In this document: positions 8,067 to 17,635 of the stretch, in pieces
How the letters are laid out: every line of letters begins with the position of its first letter
How positions within the stretch are numbered: the stretch's first letter is position 1
DNA from: an uncultured Alphaproteobacteria bacterium
GTDB lineage: Bacteria; Pseudomonadota; Alphaproteobacteria; HIMB59; GCA-002718135
Reading direction: 5' to 3'
Assembly: GCA_902602695.1 (NCBI GenBank)
Contig: CACKRO010000012.1
Coordinates: 1-38,636 of the forward strand
Length of the DNA stretch: 38,636 nt
Program-made: the position numbers and the translations under genes
The notes under the pieces: model-generated
What the model was told of the DNA's origin: nothing
Seen by the model: only the letters and a program-made list of their open reading frames with translations
The model's database searches: none

Positions 8067-9471
8067 TTTATCAAAAGTTATAAGTGTAAATAAAACGTAC
8101 AACTTTAATAAAAATAAATATTTCTCTTCAATTACCTCTAACTCAAAATTTACTAATAACAAAACGTTGTTTGTTTATGACAAAAATACAAAGGTAAAAA
8201 AGATTTATTTAGATGAAGTACTTAAGAATAAAACTCCTGCTATAATTTCAAATAAATATATTAAAAACTTAAAAATTCCTCAATTTGTTGTATCTAATAT
8301 TAATTTTGAGATACATTATTTATTAACTAAGCTTCATAGCAATCTTCCCTTTAAAACACTAGCAGTTACAGGTACCAATGGAAAGACATCAGTTGTTTGG
8401 TATATTTCAAAAATTCTTAATTCACTAAAATATAATAATACAATGGTTGGTACTTTAGGACATTTTGTAAACGGAAAAAAAATAAATGATATAAATTTAA
8501 CAACACCTGCCTATGAAGAATTATTTAGATATGGATCTTCGAATAAAAAAGAAAAAAATATTTTCATTTTTGAAGCTTCAAGTCACGCTCTGGAACAAAA
8601 CAGGTTAAGAAATTATCCAATAAATATTGCAGCTATTACAAACATTTCAAAAGATCATCTTGATTACCATAAAACATTCTCAAATTATAAAAAATCTAAA
8701 ATTAAACTTTTCTCTAATCATTTAGTAAATTCTGGATTTGCTATAATTAATTCAAGATTAAAAATCTTATCTGAATTAAAAAAAACATTGATAAAAAAAA
8801 ACGTAAAATTTAAATATTTCGGAAATAAAAATATAAAATTAATAAAAATCAATGATTTTGTATATTTGAATATTAACAATACAAAATATAAACTAGAAAA
8901 TCTAAAACTTAAAACAAATATAGAATTAGAAAATTTAGAATGCGCGATTACTTGTTGTTTATCACTTAATATTAGTCAAAATAAAATTGTAAAAGTATTA
9001 TCAAAAGTTACTAATCCTTCAGGTCGTTTAGAAACAATTGAATATAAGAAAAAAAATTCTAAAATTATTATTGATTATGCACATACACCAGATGCTTTGA
9101 AAAAAATTCTACTTGCTTATAAAATCAAAAAAATGAAACCATCAATTTTATTTGGTTGTGGCGGTGATAGAGATAAAAGTAAGCGAAAATCTATGGCATT
9201 AATTGCAAATAAATATGCTGATAAAATTTATATAACGGATGACAATCCTAGAAACGAAAATCCATCTAAAATAAGGAAAAATATTCTAAAGTATTGTTCT
9301 AGAGCTATGGAAGTATCTGATAGAAGAAAAGCAATTAAATTAGCTATTAAAGAATTAAAAATGAATGAAATTTTAATAGTAGCAGGTAAAGGCCACGAAA
9401 AATTTCAAGTTTTAAAAAATAAAACAATTAAGTTTGATGATTTTACAGTTGTTAAACAATTATTAAATTAA
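8053..9471 (+). CDS. murE: UDP-MurNAc-L-Ala-D-Glu:meso-diaminopimelate ligase MurE
   Basis: Adds the third stem-peptide residue to UDP-MurNAc-L-Ala-D-Glu using ATP. The P-loop is TGTNGKTS (106-113). The central domain has EASSHALEQNR and ITNISKDHLDYH, and the C-terminal domain has GCGGDRDKSKR. The DNPR motif (397-400, followed by NENP) is the established signature of meso-diaminopimelate rather than lysine specificity, so this organism makes Gram-negative-type DAP peptidoglycan. At 472 residues it is close to family length. It begins inside ftsI and its stop codon shares a base with the murF start (TAATG). Confidence 0.97.
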   Translation: MLLSNLSKVISVNKTYNFNKNKYFSSITSNSKFTNNKTLFVYDKNTKVKKIYLDEVLKNKTPAIISNKYIKNLKIPQFVVSNINFEIHYLLTKLHSNLPFKTLAVTGTNGKTSVVWYISKILNSLKYNNTMVGTLGHFVNGKKINDINLTTPAYEELFRYGSSNKKEKNIFIFEASSHALEQNRLRNYPINIAAITNISKDHLDYHKTFSNYKKSKIKLFSNHLVNSGFAIINSRLKILSELKKTLIKKNVKFKYFGNKNIKLIKINDFVYLNINNTKYKLENLKLKTNIELENLECAITCCLSLNISQNKIVKVLSKVTNPSGRLETIEYKKKNSKIIIDYAHTPDALKKILLAYKIKKMKPSILFGCGGDRDKSKRKSMALIANKYADKIYITDDNPRNENPSKIRKNILKYCSRAMEVSDRRKAIKLAIKELKMNEILIVAGKGHEKFQVLKNKTIKFDDFTVVKQLLN

Positions 9472-10835
9472 TGATCGAATTAAATCAATTAGAGAAATAT
9501 ATAATATCTAAAAAAGATAAAATTCAAATATCAAGTAAAGATATTAAAAGTGGCGATATATTTCTTGCTTTAAAAGGTAAAAGGTTTCATGGAAACAAGT
9601 TTTTAAATGAAGCAATAGATAAAGGTGCAAAATTTTGTGTAACTGATAATAAAAATTTCAAAAAAAATAAAAAAATTTTATATGTAAATAATATTTATAA
9701 GTATCTTTCAAAAATAGCAAAAACGAAACGAGATTTATACAAAGGTAAAGTAATAGGCATTACTGGCAGCGCTGGTAAAACTACTTTAAAAGAAACTTTA
9801 GCATTTTTCTTAAAAAAAGATCATACCATTTCTTACTCAAAGAAAAGTTATAATAATCAGTTAGGTGTATTAATTTCTTTACTAAATTTAAATTTAAAAT
9901 CAAATTATGCAATTTTTGAAATTGGAACAAATAATTTTGGTGAGATAAAATTTCTTAGTAATTTAGTCAAACCATCAGAGGTATTTATTACAAATATACA
10001 ATCTACTCACCTTGAAAATTTCCAAACTAAAAATAATATTGCCAGAGAAAAAGCTGATATATTTATTTCTAAATATAATAATAATAGGAAAAAGCTATAT
10101 CTCAATGTTTCTTCTAAATCTGAAAATATTTTAATCACAAAAGCAAAAAAAGAAAAAAATCTTAAAATAATTCGTATTGATAATTCTTCAAAAAAATATT
10201 TTATTAAAAAAATTTCTCCCTATAAAAAATTGCATAAAGTAACTTTATCAATTAATAAAAAAAAGGTTAACATTGTTACTGATGCTATAGTAATGCATAG
10301 ATTAAATAACTTATTATTTTGTCTTGCATTTTATAATGAAAATTCTTTGAATATTAAATCAGTTCTAAATCGTTTCAAGTTTTTAAAACCAGTGGAAGGT
10401 AGGGGATTAGTTCATAAAATTTCTTTAAATAAAAAAAAAATAAATATTATTGATGAATCTTATAATGCTAATCCTGATACAATGTTGCAAAGCATAAAAA
10501 ACTTAGAAAATATCAAAGTAAAAAATAATAAAAAAATAATAATTCTAGGGACAATGAATGAATTAGGAAATAATTCTTATAAAATTCATTATAAATTACT
10601 ACAACAATTAGATGCCACTATTTTTAAATTTGTAATTTTATGTGGCGAATTCTTTGAATCATCTGTAAAAAATTTAAATCCAAATAATGAATTTATCCAT
10701 TTTAAAAATACAAATAAAATTATGCAATTTTTAAAAGAGAAAGTGCATAATAATGACATTATTTTAATTAAATGTTCTAATTCGACAAAAATAAATAAGT
10801 TTGCAAAAATATTATTAAAACAGGGATCGATTTGA
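9471..10835 (+). CDS. murF: UDP-MurNAc-tripeptide:D-Ala-D-Ala ligase MurF
   Basis: Joins the D-Ala-D-Ala dipeptide (made by Ddl, encoded downstream) to UDP-MurNAc-tripeptide in the last cytoplasmic step of UDP-MurNAc-pentapeptide synthesis. It has the Mur ligase layout: an N-terminal UDP-binding domain (SGDIFLALKGKRFHG), a P-loop at about 96-105 (GITGSAGKTT), the FEIGTNNFGEI and TNIQSTHLENF segments, and a C-terminal domain with DESYNANPDTM. 454 residues. It is linked to its neighbours by a 1-base overlap with murE and a 4-base overlap with mraY. Confidence 0.96.
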   Translation: MIELNQLEKYIISKKDKIQISSKDIKSGDIFLALKGKRFHGNKFLNEAIDKGAKFCVTDNKNFKKNKKILYVNNIYKYLSKIAKTKRDLYKGKVIGITGSAGKTTLKETLAFFLKKDHTISYSKKSYNNQLGVLISLLNLNLKSNYAIFEIGTNNFGEIKFLSNLVKPSEVFITNIQSTHLENFQTKNNIAREKADIFISKYNNNRKKLYLNVSSKSENILITKAKKEKNLKIIRIDNSSKKYFIKKISPYKKLHKVTLSINKKKVNIVTDAIVMHRLNNLLFCLAFYNENSLNIKSVLNRFKFLKPVEGRGLVHKISLNKKKINIIDESYNANPDTMLQSIKNLENIKVKNNKKIIILGTMNELGNNSYKIHYKLLQQLDATIFKFVILCGEFFESSVKNLNPNNEFIHFKNTNKIMQFLKEKVHNNDIILIKCSNSTKINKFAKILLKQGSI

Positions 10836-11920
10836 TTAAATATTTGGCCTTTGAATACCAATCTTTATTTAGTTTTCTAAATATTTTTAGCTATATAACA
10901 TTTAGAGCTGGCGCCTCTATTCTTACTGGATTATTTTTTTCTCTCATATTTGGAAATTATATTATTAACAAATTATCAAATGTTCAGCCAACTGGCCAGC
11001 CAATAAGAGATGATGGTCCAGAGTCACATATAATTGCAAAAAAAGGTACTCCTACAATGGGCGGCCTGTTGATTATTTTAAGTGTTTTTGTTTCAACAAT
11101 TATTTGGGCTGATTTACAAAATATTTTTATATGGATTTTACTTTCAACTATATTAATTTTTGGATCAATTGGTTTTGCAGATGACTACAGTAAAATCAAA
11201 TCAAATACCAGTAAGGGTATTTCATCAAAAATAAGAATTATATTTCAAATCATTTTTTCTTTTTTCATTACATATTTAATTCTTATCAATTTAGATCCAA
11301 GTATAAGCAAATCTATGACATTTCCTTTCTTTAAAAATTTAATTATAGATTTTGGAATATTTTATTTTCTAATTTCCATATTTATAATTATTGGATCGGC
11401 TAATGCAGTAAATCTAACTGATGGACTTGATGGTTTAGCAATTGTCCCTGTAATGATAGTTGCTATGTCTTTTGCTTTCATAGCTTATGTTTCAGGTAAT
11501 ATAGTTTTTTCTAATTATTTACTTATCCAATATATTCCTGGAACCGGTGAATTAGCAGTTTTTTGTGGTTCTTTAATTGGAGCCGCTTTAGGTTTTCTTT
11601 GGTTTAACGCACCACCTGCTAAAGTTTTTATGGGTGATACAGGATCTTTAGCATTAGGCGGCTCTTTAGGCTCAGTAGCAATAATATGCAAACATGAAAT
11701 TCTTCTTGCAATAATAGGAGGTTTATTTGTTCTAGAAACCTTGTCTGTAGTAATCCAAGTATTCATTTTTAAAATGACAGGAAAAAGGGTTTTTTTAATG
11801 GCTCCACTACATCATCATTTTGAAAAAAAGGGATGGCCTGAGTCAACAATAGTTATTCGTTTTTGGATAATTACTATTGTGTTAGCTTTGATAGGTCTTG
11901 CAACTTTAAGAATAAGATAA
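10832..11920 (+). CDS. mraY: Phospho-MurNAc-pentapeptide translocase MraY (TTG start)
   Basis: Integral membrane enzyme that transfers phospho-MurNAc-pentapeptide to undecaprenyl phosphate, forming lipid I. At 362 residues it has about ten membrane spans. Catalytic and family motifs are visible: FADDYSK (aspartate pair in the first cytoplasmic loop), ANAVNLTDGLDGLA, FMGDTGSLALGG and the histidine-rich MAPLHHHFE. The apparent start is TTG at 10832, in a TTGA overlap with the murF stop; the product then begins IKYLAFEYQS, matching the usual MraY N terminus, and no nearby ATG fits. A non-ATG, re-initiation-type start is therefore likely. Confidence 0.95.
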   Translation: MIKYLAFEYQSLFSFLNIFSYITFRAGASILTGLFFSLIFGNYIINKLSNVQPTGQPIRDDGPESHIIAKKGTPTMGGLLIILSVFVSTIIWADLQNIFIWILLSTILIFGSIGFADDYSKIKSNTSKGISSKIRIIFQIIFSFFITYLILINLDPSISKSMTFPFFKNLIIDFGIFYFLISIFIIIGSANAVNLTDGLDGLAIVPVMIVAMSFAFIAYVSGNIVFSNYLLIQYIPGTGELAVFCGSLIGAALGFLWFNAPPAKVFMGDTGSLALGGSLGSVAIICKHEILLAIIGGLFVLETLSVVIQVFIFKMTGKRVFLMAPLHHHFEKKGWPESTIVIRFWIITIVLALIGLATLRIR

Positions 11921-13236
11921 TGTATTTAATTTATGGAATTCAAAAATCAGGACTTTCTATAGTAAATTATTTTGAAAATAAAAAAATAAAATTTAAGATG
12001 TGGGATGATAATCCAATAGTAAGAAAGGCTATAAAAAAAAATTACAATAAAGATTATTTTTTTAATATAAAAAAAGATAATTTGAATGATTTTAAAAAAA
12101 TTTTTGTTAGCCCAGGAATATCTTTAAGACAAAAAAAATTTAAAAGAAAAAATATATCTAAAAAAGTAAATAGAGATTTAAATTTATATATTTCGAATTT
12201 AACAAATCAAAAGATTGTAGCTATTACTGGCACAAATGGGAAATCAACAACAACCAAATTAATAGGAGACATTTTAAAAAAAAATAATATTAAAACATTT
12301 GTTGGGGGCAATATCGGAGAATCATTATGCAATGCTTTTCTTCTTAAAAAAAAATATAAAGTTCATGTTATCGAATTAAGTTCTTTTCAATTAGAAACAG
12401 TTAAGTCACTTGATAGTAGAATATCAGTAATAACAAATTTATCTGGTGATCATTTAGATAGGTACAATGGTATTAGTGATTATGTTAGTCAGAAGAAAAA
12501 TATTATTACTAAAAATGGAATTAATTTGTTATCAATTGATGATATTTATTCAAGAAAGATATTTAATCAAAAAAAAATTAAAAATAAAATTAGTTTTTCT
12601 TTAGTCGATAAATCAGCTGATTGTTTCGCTAACAATGATTATATTCTAGATAATTACTTCAAAAAAAACAAAAAATTATTTATAAAAAAAATCTCAAAAG
12701 ATTTAGAAGGTAATTTTAATATTCAAAATATTTTAATAGCATACATATGTAGCAAAATATTAAAAATTCCAGAATCTAATTTTCTTAAGGTTATTAAAAC
12801 ATTTAAGGGCCTGCCATTTAGATCATCTACAGTTTTTGCAAATAATAAATTAAAAATAGTAAATAATAGTAAATCTACTAATTTAAATTCAACAATAAAT
12901 TCAGTTGTAAATTATAATAATATTTACCTAATCTTAGGAGGCATAGCTAAAGAAAAAAATTTTGAAATTCTTCTAAAATATAAAAATAAAATTAGCTGTG
13001 TATATACTTACGGAAAATCGGGAAATTTCATTGAAAAAAAATTAAAAAAAGAATTGGTTGTAAAAAAATTGGCAAATTTAAAATCAGTTATCAAAGAAAC
13101 CTTCAAGGATATTAAAAAAAATTCATATCAATCAACTATACTATTCGCTCCTGCATGTGCCTCTTACGATCAATACAAAAATTTTGAAGAAAGAGGCATA
13201 CATTTTAATAAATTAATTAAGAATTATATAAATTAA
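11920..13236 (+). CDS. murD: UDP-MurNAc-L-Ala:D-glutamate ligase MurD
   Basis: Adds D-glutamate to UDP-MurNAc-L-Ala. The open frame extends upstream into mraY, but the ATG at 11920 is the sensible start. It shares one base with the mraY stop (TAATG) and gives an N terminus (MYLIYGIQKSGLSIVNYF) matching the Rossmann-like UDP-binding domain of MurD, for a 438-residue product. The P-loop is ITGTNGKST (about 102-110). IELSSFQLE and ITNLSGDHLDRY are central-domain hallmarks, and LILGGIAKEKNF and LFAPACASYDQYKNFEERG close the C-terminal domain. Confidence 0.95.
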   Translation: MYLIYGIQKSGLSIVNYFENKKIKFKMWDDNPIVRKAIKKNYNKDYFFNIKKDNLNDFKKIFVSPGISLRQKKFKRKNISKKVNRDLNLYISNLTNQKIVAITGTNGKSTTTKLIGDILKKNNIKTFVGGNIGESLCNAFLLKKKYKVHVIELSSFQLETVKSLDSRISVITNLSGDHLDRYNGISDYVSQKKNIITKNGINLLSIDDIYSRKIFNQKKIKNKISFSLVDKSADCFANNDYILDNYFKKNKKLFIKKISKDLEGNFNIQNILIAYICSKILKIPESNFLKVIKTFKGLPFRSSTVFANNKLKIVNNSKSTNLNSTINSVVNYNNIYLILGGIAKEKNFEILLKYKNKISCVYTYGKSGNFIEKKLKKELVVKKLANLKSVIKETFKDIKKNSYQSTILFAPACASYDQYKNFEERGIHFNKLIKNYIN

Positions 13237-13238
13237 CC

Positions 13239-14300
13239 ATGGAATATTTAAAGAATTGGTGGAGTTCAATTGATAGAATTAATATAATATTAATATTATC
13301 ATTGGGTTTTACGGGATTAATACTTTCATTTTCCATAGATGAAAATTTATCCATAAATAGACACTCTATTTTTTTTCTTTTTTCAGTTTTCTTACTTATT
13401 GCGTTATCAGACTTAGATAGTAAAAATATAAGAAGAATTTCATTATTTTTATTTATTATTTTATTAATAATAATACTGCTAATACTTTTTTTAGATTACG
13501 AAGTTAAAGGCGCCAAGAGATGGTTTCAAATATTTAACTTTACACTTCAACCTTCAGAGATAATTAAGCCTATTTTTGTCATATTGACTGCATGGTGTAT
13601 AAGTAAATCTATAGAAGATAAAAAATTTTATTTACCTTTACTGTTTGTTTTTTTCTTCTTGCTTTTATCTTTAATACTTATGCAGCCTGATTTGGGAATG
13701 ACAGTTTTACTGTCAGCAACTTTTTTTTGCCAGTTATTCGTTGCTGGTTTATCAATTTTTTTAGTTATAGTTGCATTTATATTTATATTAGGAATTTCAA
13801 TTTTTTCTTATTTTATTTTTGATCATGTTCAATCAAGAATTAATTCATTTCTTGGCGGATTAGGTGGGACTGATACATACCAAATAGATTTAAGTATTCA
13901 AGCTTTCAAAAAAGGCGGGCTACTTGGAAAGGGTCCAGGGCAAGGTATTTTAAAAGAAAAAATTCCTGATGCTAACACTGATTTTATTTTTGCTGTTGCT
14001 GGAGAAGAATTAGGATTTATTTTTTGTTTAATAATTATTTTTATAATTTTATCTATTATAATAAGAAGCTTATTAAAAGTTCTACAACTTGAAGATCCAT
14101 ATAAAATTATAGCAATTAGTGGTTTAATTTGCTCATTTGGATTACAATGCTTAATTAATATCTTTAGCTCGCTGGGCCTTATACCAACAAAGGGTATGAC
14201 ACTGCCATTTGTAAGTTATGGAGGTTCTTCCATGATATCAATAGCAATTTTATTTGGCTTTTTATTATCTCTTACAAACAAAAAAAATGAAGAATTATGA
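13239..14300 (+). CDS. ftsW: Septal peptidoglycan glycosyltransferase FtsW (SEDS family)
   Basis: Polytopic SEDS protein that polymerises lipid II into septal glycan strands together with FtsI. The 353-residue protein has roughly ten hydrophobic spans. Family landmarks are KGAKRWFQIFNFTLQPSE, MQPDLGMTVLL, the large periplasmic loop ending GGLLGKGPGQG, IPDANTDFIFAVAGEELGF and the C-terminal GMTLPFVSYGGSSM. FtsW rather than RodA is assigned from its place between murD and murG. It overlaps murG by 4 bp (ATGA). Confidence 0.96.
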   Translation: MEYLKNWWSSIDRINIILILSLGFTGLILSFSIDENLSINRHSIFFLFSVFLLIALSDLDSKNIRRISLFLFIILLIIILLILFLDYEVKGAKRWFQIFNFTLQPSEIIKPIFVILTAWCISKSIEDKKFYLPLLFVFFFLLLSLILMQPDLGMTVLLSATFFCQLFVAGLSIFLVIVAFIFILGISIFSYFIFDHVQSRINSFLGGLGGTDTYQIDLSIQAFKKGGLLGKGPGQGILKEKIPDANTDFIFAVAGEELGFIFCLIIIFIILSIIIRSLLKVLQLEDPYKIIAISGLICSFGLQCLINIFSSLGLIPTKGMTLPFVSYGGSSMISIAILFGFLLSLTNKKNEEL

Positions 14301-15382
14301 AAGAAAATTTTTTACTAATTACAGGAGGAACAGGTGGACATGTTATACCAGCAAAAAATTTTGCTAATTATTTGTCTAATAAAAATATAAATTGCACAAT
14401 TATAACTGACAAAAGAGGCTATAAATACTTTGATAATTATAATGGAAAAATTTATATAATTAGCTCGTCAAATTTGAATGGAAACCTAATATTTAAAATC
14501 TTTGGCATATTTCAAATTTTATTAGGATTAATTCAATCATTCATTATTATATTTTTATTAAAACCATCCCATTCTATTTCTTTTGGAAGTTATGCTTCGT
14601 TTTCGCCAATGTTAACATGTATGTTATTTAAACCAATTTATAAAGTTAAACTTTATATACATGAACAAAATTCAATAATAGGAAGAACGAATAAATTTTT
14701 TTTGAATTTTTCAAATAAATTATTTTTAAATTTTGATATTAAATCTAAAATCAATTCAAAGTTTAAAGATAAAATATTTGTAGTTGGTTCTCCAGAAAAT
14801 AATTTTCAAAAAAATAATAACATAAGCAATAAAAATTCTAAGAGTAACTTTACAATTTTTATTTCTGGTGGCAGTCAAGGATCAGAATTTGTATCAAATT
14901 TTGCAACAAATCTAATTAAAATTATAGATGACGAAAAAATTATAAAAGCTAAATTTATATTTCAGTGTTCTAATCATTTGATAAAAAAATATGAAGCAGA
15001 ATTACAAAATATTAAATCACCAATAATTTTGAAAGATTTTTTTATAAATGTAGATGAAATACTAGCTAATTCTAATTTAGCAATATGCAGAGCTGGAGCA
15101 GGATCAATTGTTGATTTAATTAACTTTAAACTTCCCTCGATATTAATTCCTTTACCTTCTTCAAAAGATAATCATCAATTTTTTAATGCTAAAATATTAG
15201 CTAAACATGACTTAGCCATAATTTTTGATCAAAATAATGATGATTTAGACAAAGCAAAAAGACATATTTATGAAACATATAGTAATGAAAGTAAATTAGA
15301 ATCAATGAACAAAAAATTTGATATGATTAAAGTTAAAAACTCTAATACTTTAATTTATAAATTAATACTAAATGCAAATTAA
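14297..15382 (+). CDS. murG: Lipid II synthase MurG (GT28 N-acetylglucosaminyltransferase)
   Basis: Transfers GlcNAc from UDP-GlcNAc to lipid I at the inner face of the cytoplasmic membrane. The two GT-B halves are visible. The N-terminal one has the glycine-rich ITGGTGGHVIPA and HEQNSIIGRTN. The C-terminal one has FISGGSQGSEF and the UDP-GlcNAc site CRAGAGSIVDLINFKLPSIL, followed by PLPSSKDNHQ. 361 residues, normal length. It overlaps ftsW by 4 bp and murC by 11 bp. Confidence 0.97.
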   Translation: MKENFLLITGGTGGHVIPAKNFANYLSNKNINCTIITDKRGYKYFDNYNGKIYIISSSNLNGNLIFKIFGIFQILLGLIQSFIIIFLLKPSHSISFGSYASFSPMLTCMLFKPIYKVKLYIHEQNSIIGRTNKFFLNFSNKLFLNFDIKSKINSKFKDKIFVVGSPENNFQKNNNISNKNSKSNFTIFISGGSQGSEFVSNFATNLIKIIDDEKIIKAKFIFQCSNHLIKKYEAELQNIKSPIILKDFFINVDEILANSNLAICRAGAGSIVDLINFKLPSILIPLPSSKDNHQFFNAKILAKHDLAIIFDQNNDDLDKAKRHIYETYSNESKLESMNKKFDMIKVKNSNTLIYKLILNAN

Positions 15383-16742
15383 CAGTAAAATTCATTTTAT
15401 AGGTATTTCAGGAATAGGAATGTCTGGTATTGCAGAATTGATGCTAGATAAAGGATATTCGATCCAGGGTAGTGATATATCAGTAAATGACAATACCAAA
15501 AGATTAAAGAAAAAAGGTATAAAATTTTTTTTAGGACATAATAAAAAAAATATTAAAAATGCTCATGCTATTGTTTATTCATCAGCTATTAAAAAAAATA
15601 ATCCTGAAATAAGAGAGGCATATATTAAAAAAATACCAGTTCTTTCTCGAGCTGATATGCTTTCTGAATTAATGAAAAATAAAAAATCTATTGCCATAGC
15701 TGGGTCTCACGGAAAAACTACTACTACTAGTTTGGTAGGAAATATTTTCAATGAAGCAGGTTTAGATCCTACTATTGTAAATGGCGGTATTATAAATTCT
15801 TTTTCTAATAATAATCGTTATGGAAAAGGTGAATGGATGATTGTTGAAGCAGACGAGAGTGATGGTGCCTTTTTAAAGCTTCCACATCAAATATCAATTA
15901 TTACTAATTTAGATATTGAACACATGGATTTTTATAAATCAAAAAAAAATTTAATTAATGCATTTGAAAAATTTATAAATCTGCTTCCATTTTATGGAAC
16001 CACAATAATGTGTTATGATGATAAGAACCTTAAATTACTAATTAACAAAATAAAAACTAGAAATATTTTAACTTATTCAATAAAAAATAAAAAAGCAGAT
16101 GTATTAATCTTTGATATTATACAAAACAAACTAAAAACTTCTTTTAAATTAAAAATTAACAATAAAATTATTCATTCTTCTAATTATAAATTTACTATCA
16201 ATGCAATTGGCAATCATAATATTTTAAATGCAACTGCAAGTATTATTGCAGCCAAACTAAATGGAATTAAAAATAAAGATATTAATAATGCTTTGATTAA
16301 TTATGTAGGTGTAAAAAGAAGGTTCTCATTTATTGGAAAAAAAAATAAGTCCTTTGTGTATGATGATTATGCACATCATCCAACAGAAATTGCAGCTACA
16401 TTAAGTGCAGCTAAAAGTCTAAAAAATAAAGTAATAGTTGTTTTTCAGCCACACAGATACACTAGAACTAAAATACTAATTAGAGAATTTATAAAAGTTT
16501 TATCTAAAGTTGATTATTTATTTTTATTAGAAACTTATTCAGCTGGAGAAAAGATTATCAAGGGTGCAACTTCAAAAGACATATATTCTAAAATATTAAA
16601 AAAAAATAAAAATACTATATATTTAAAAAATATAGGTGATTTAAATAAATTAATGAAACCTTATACATTGCATCAAAATACAATTGTTTTTATGGGCGCG
16701 GGTTCAATATCAAGTATTGCAAAAAAATATTTGAATAACTAA
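15372..16742 (+). CDS. murC: UDP-MurNAc:L-alanine ligase MurC
   Basis: First Mur ligase, adding L-alanine to UDP-MurNAc. The N-terminal UDP-binding motif is HFIGISGIGMSGIAELM and the P-loop is GSHGKTTTTS (111-120). The central domain has EADESDGAF and ITNLDIEHMDFY, and the C-terminal domain has YDDYAHHPTEIAATL and FQPHRYTRT, both MurC-specific. 456 residues. The product feeds MurB's neighbour reaction and then MurD, encoded upstream. The start lies inside murG, and the stop shares a base with the murB start. Confidence 0.97.
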   Translation: MQINSKIHFIGISGIGMSGIAELMLDKGYSIQGSDISVNDNTKRLKKKGIKFFLGHNKKNIKNAHAIVYSSAIKKNNPEIREAYIKKIPVLSRADMLSELMKNKKSIAIAGSHGKTTTTSLVGNIFNEAGLDPTIVNGGIINSFSNNNRYGKGEWMIVEADESDGAFLKLPHQISIITNLDIEHMDFYKSKKNLINAFEKFINLLPFYGTTIMCYDDKNLKLLINKIKTRNILTYSIKNKKADVLIFDIIQNKLKTSFKLKINNKIIHSSNYKFTINAIGNHNILNATASIIAAKLNGIKNKDINNALINYVGVKRRFSFIGKKNKSFVYDDYAHHPTEIAATLSAAKSLKNKVIVVFQPHRYTRTKILIREFIKVLSKVDYLFLLETYSAGEKIIKGATSKDIYSKILKKNKNTIYLKNIGDLNKLMKPYTLHQNTIVFMGAGSISSIAKKYLNN

Positions 16743-17635
16743 TGTCAAAAAAAATTATAGAATTAGCCGATAAACTTAAAAGTAAAATTTACTCAGATTA
16801 TAATGCTGGTAAACATACTTGGTTTAGGACAGGAGGAAATGCAAAAATATTTGCAATAGTTGAAGATAATTTAGAGTTAGAAATTATATTAAATGAAATA
16901 AATAATGAAAATTTTTATATAATAGGTTCAGGCTCAAATCTATTAATTAGAGATAATGGTTATAATGGAACTCTTATAAAATTAGGCAAAGGTTTTAATA
17001 CTATTAAAATCAATGATAACAAACTTGAAGTTGGTGCTAGTATTTTAGATATTAATTTATCAAATTATGCATTGAGACAAAATATAGAGGGTTTTGAATT
17101 TTATAGTGGTATTCCAGGATCAATAGGTGGAGCAGTTAAAATGAATGCTGGATGTTATGGTTCAGAAACTGTAGATGTTATAAATAGCATTGAGATTTGT
17201 GATAATTTTGGTCAAAGAAAAATAATTACAAAAGATAAACTAAATCTAAAATATAGATCTTCTGAAATGAATAATACAGATATAGTTACAAAAGCTATAT
17301 TTAATTTTAATTATGGAGATCAAAATATAATAAAAGATAAGATTAATAAAATAAAGAATAAACGTTTAGAATCTCAGCCAATAAAAAATAAAACTTCTGG
17401 TAGTACTTTTAAAAACCCTGAAAATCTTCATGCGGCAAAACTAATTGAAGAAGCAGGATGTAAAGGTACCAATTTTGGAGATGCATATGTGAGTGATAAA
17501 CATGCAAATTTTTTAATTAATATGGGAAGTGCTTCAGCAACAGATATAGAAAACTTAGGCAAAAGTATTGTTGAGAAAGTATATGCCAAATTCAACGTAA
17601 AATTAGAATGGGAGGTAAAAATAATAGGTGAGTAA
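16742..17635 (+). CDS. murB: UDP-N-acetylenolpyruvoylglucosamine reductase MurB
   Basis: FAD enzyme that reduces enolpyruvyl-UDP-GlcNAc to UDP-MurNAc with NADPH. The FAD-binding motif is IIGSGSNLLIRD, followed by YSGIPGSIGGAVKMNAGCYG. Catalytic-region residues are in KYRSSEM (Arg), SGSTFKNP (Ser) and the C-terminal EWEVKIIG (Glu). The 297-residue length and the sequence after SGSTFKNP fit the shorter type II MurB. It overlaps ddl by 8 bp. Confidence 0.96.
   Translation: MSKKIIELADKLKSKIYSDYNAGKHTWFRTGGNAKIFAIVEDNLELEIILNEINNENFYIIGSGSNLLIRDNGYNGTLIKLGKGFNTIKINDNKLEVGASILDINLSNYALRQNIEGFEFYSGIPGSIGGAVKMNAGCYGSETVDVINSIEICDNFGQRKIITKDKLNLKYRSSEMNNTDIVTKAIFNFNYGDQNIIKDKINKIKNKRLESQPIKNKTSGSTFKNPENLHAAKLIEEAGCKGTNFGDAYVSDKHANFLINMGSASATDIENLGKSIVEKVYAKFNVKLEWEVKIIGE

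Noticed and set aside
11863-11919. Upstream extension of the murD frame by 19 codons.
   Set aside because: It overlaps mraY coding sequence from an unlikely start; ATG 11920 gives the normal MurD N terminus and the usual one-base overlap.
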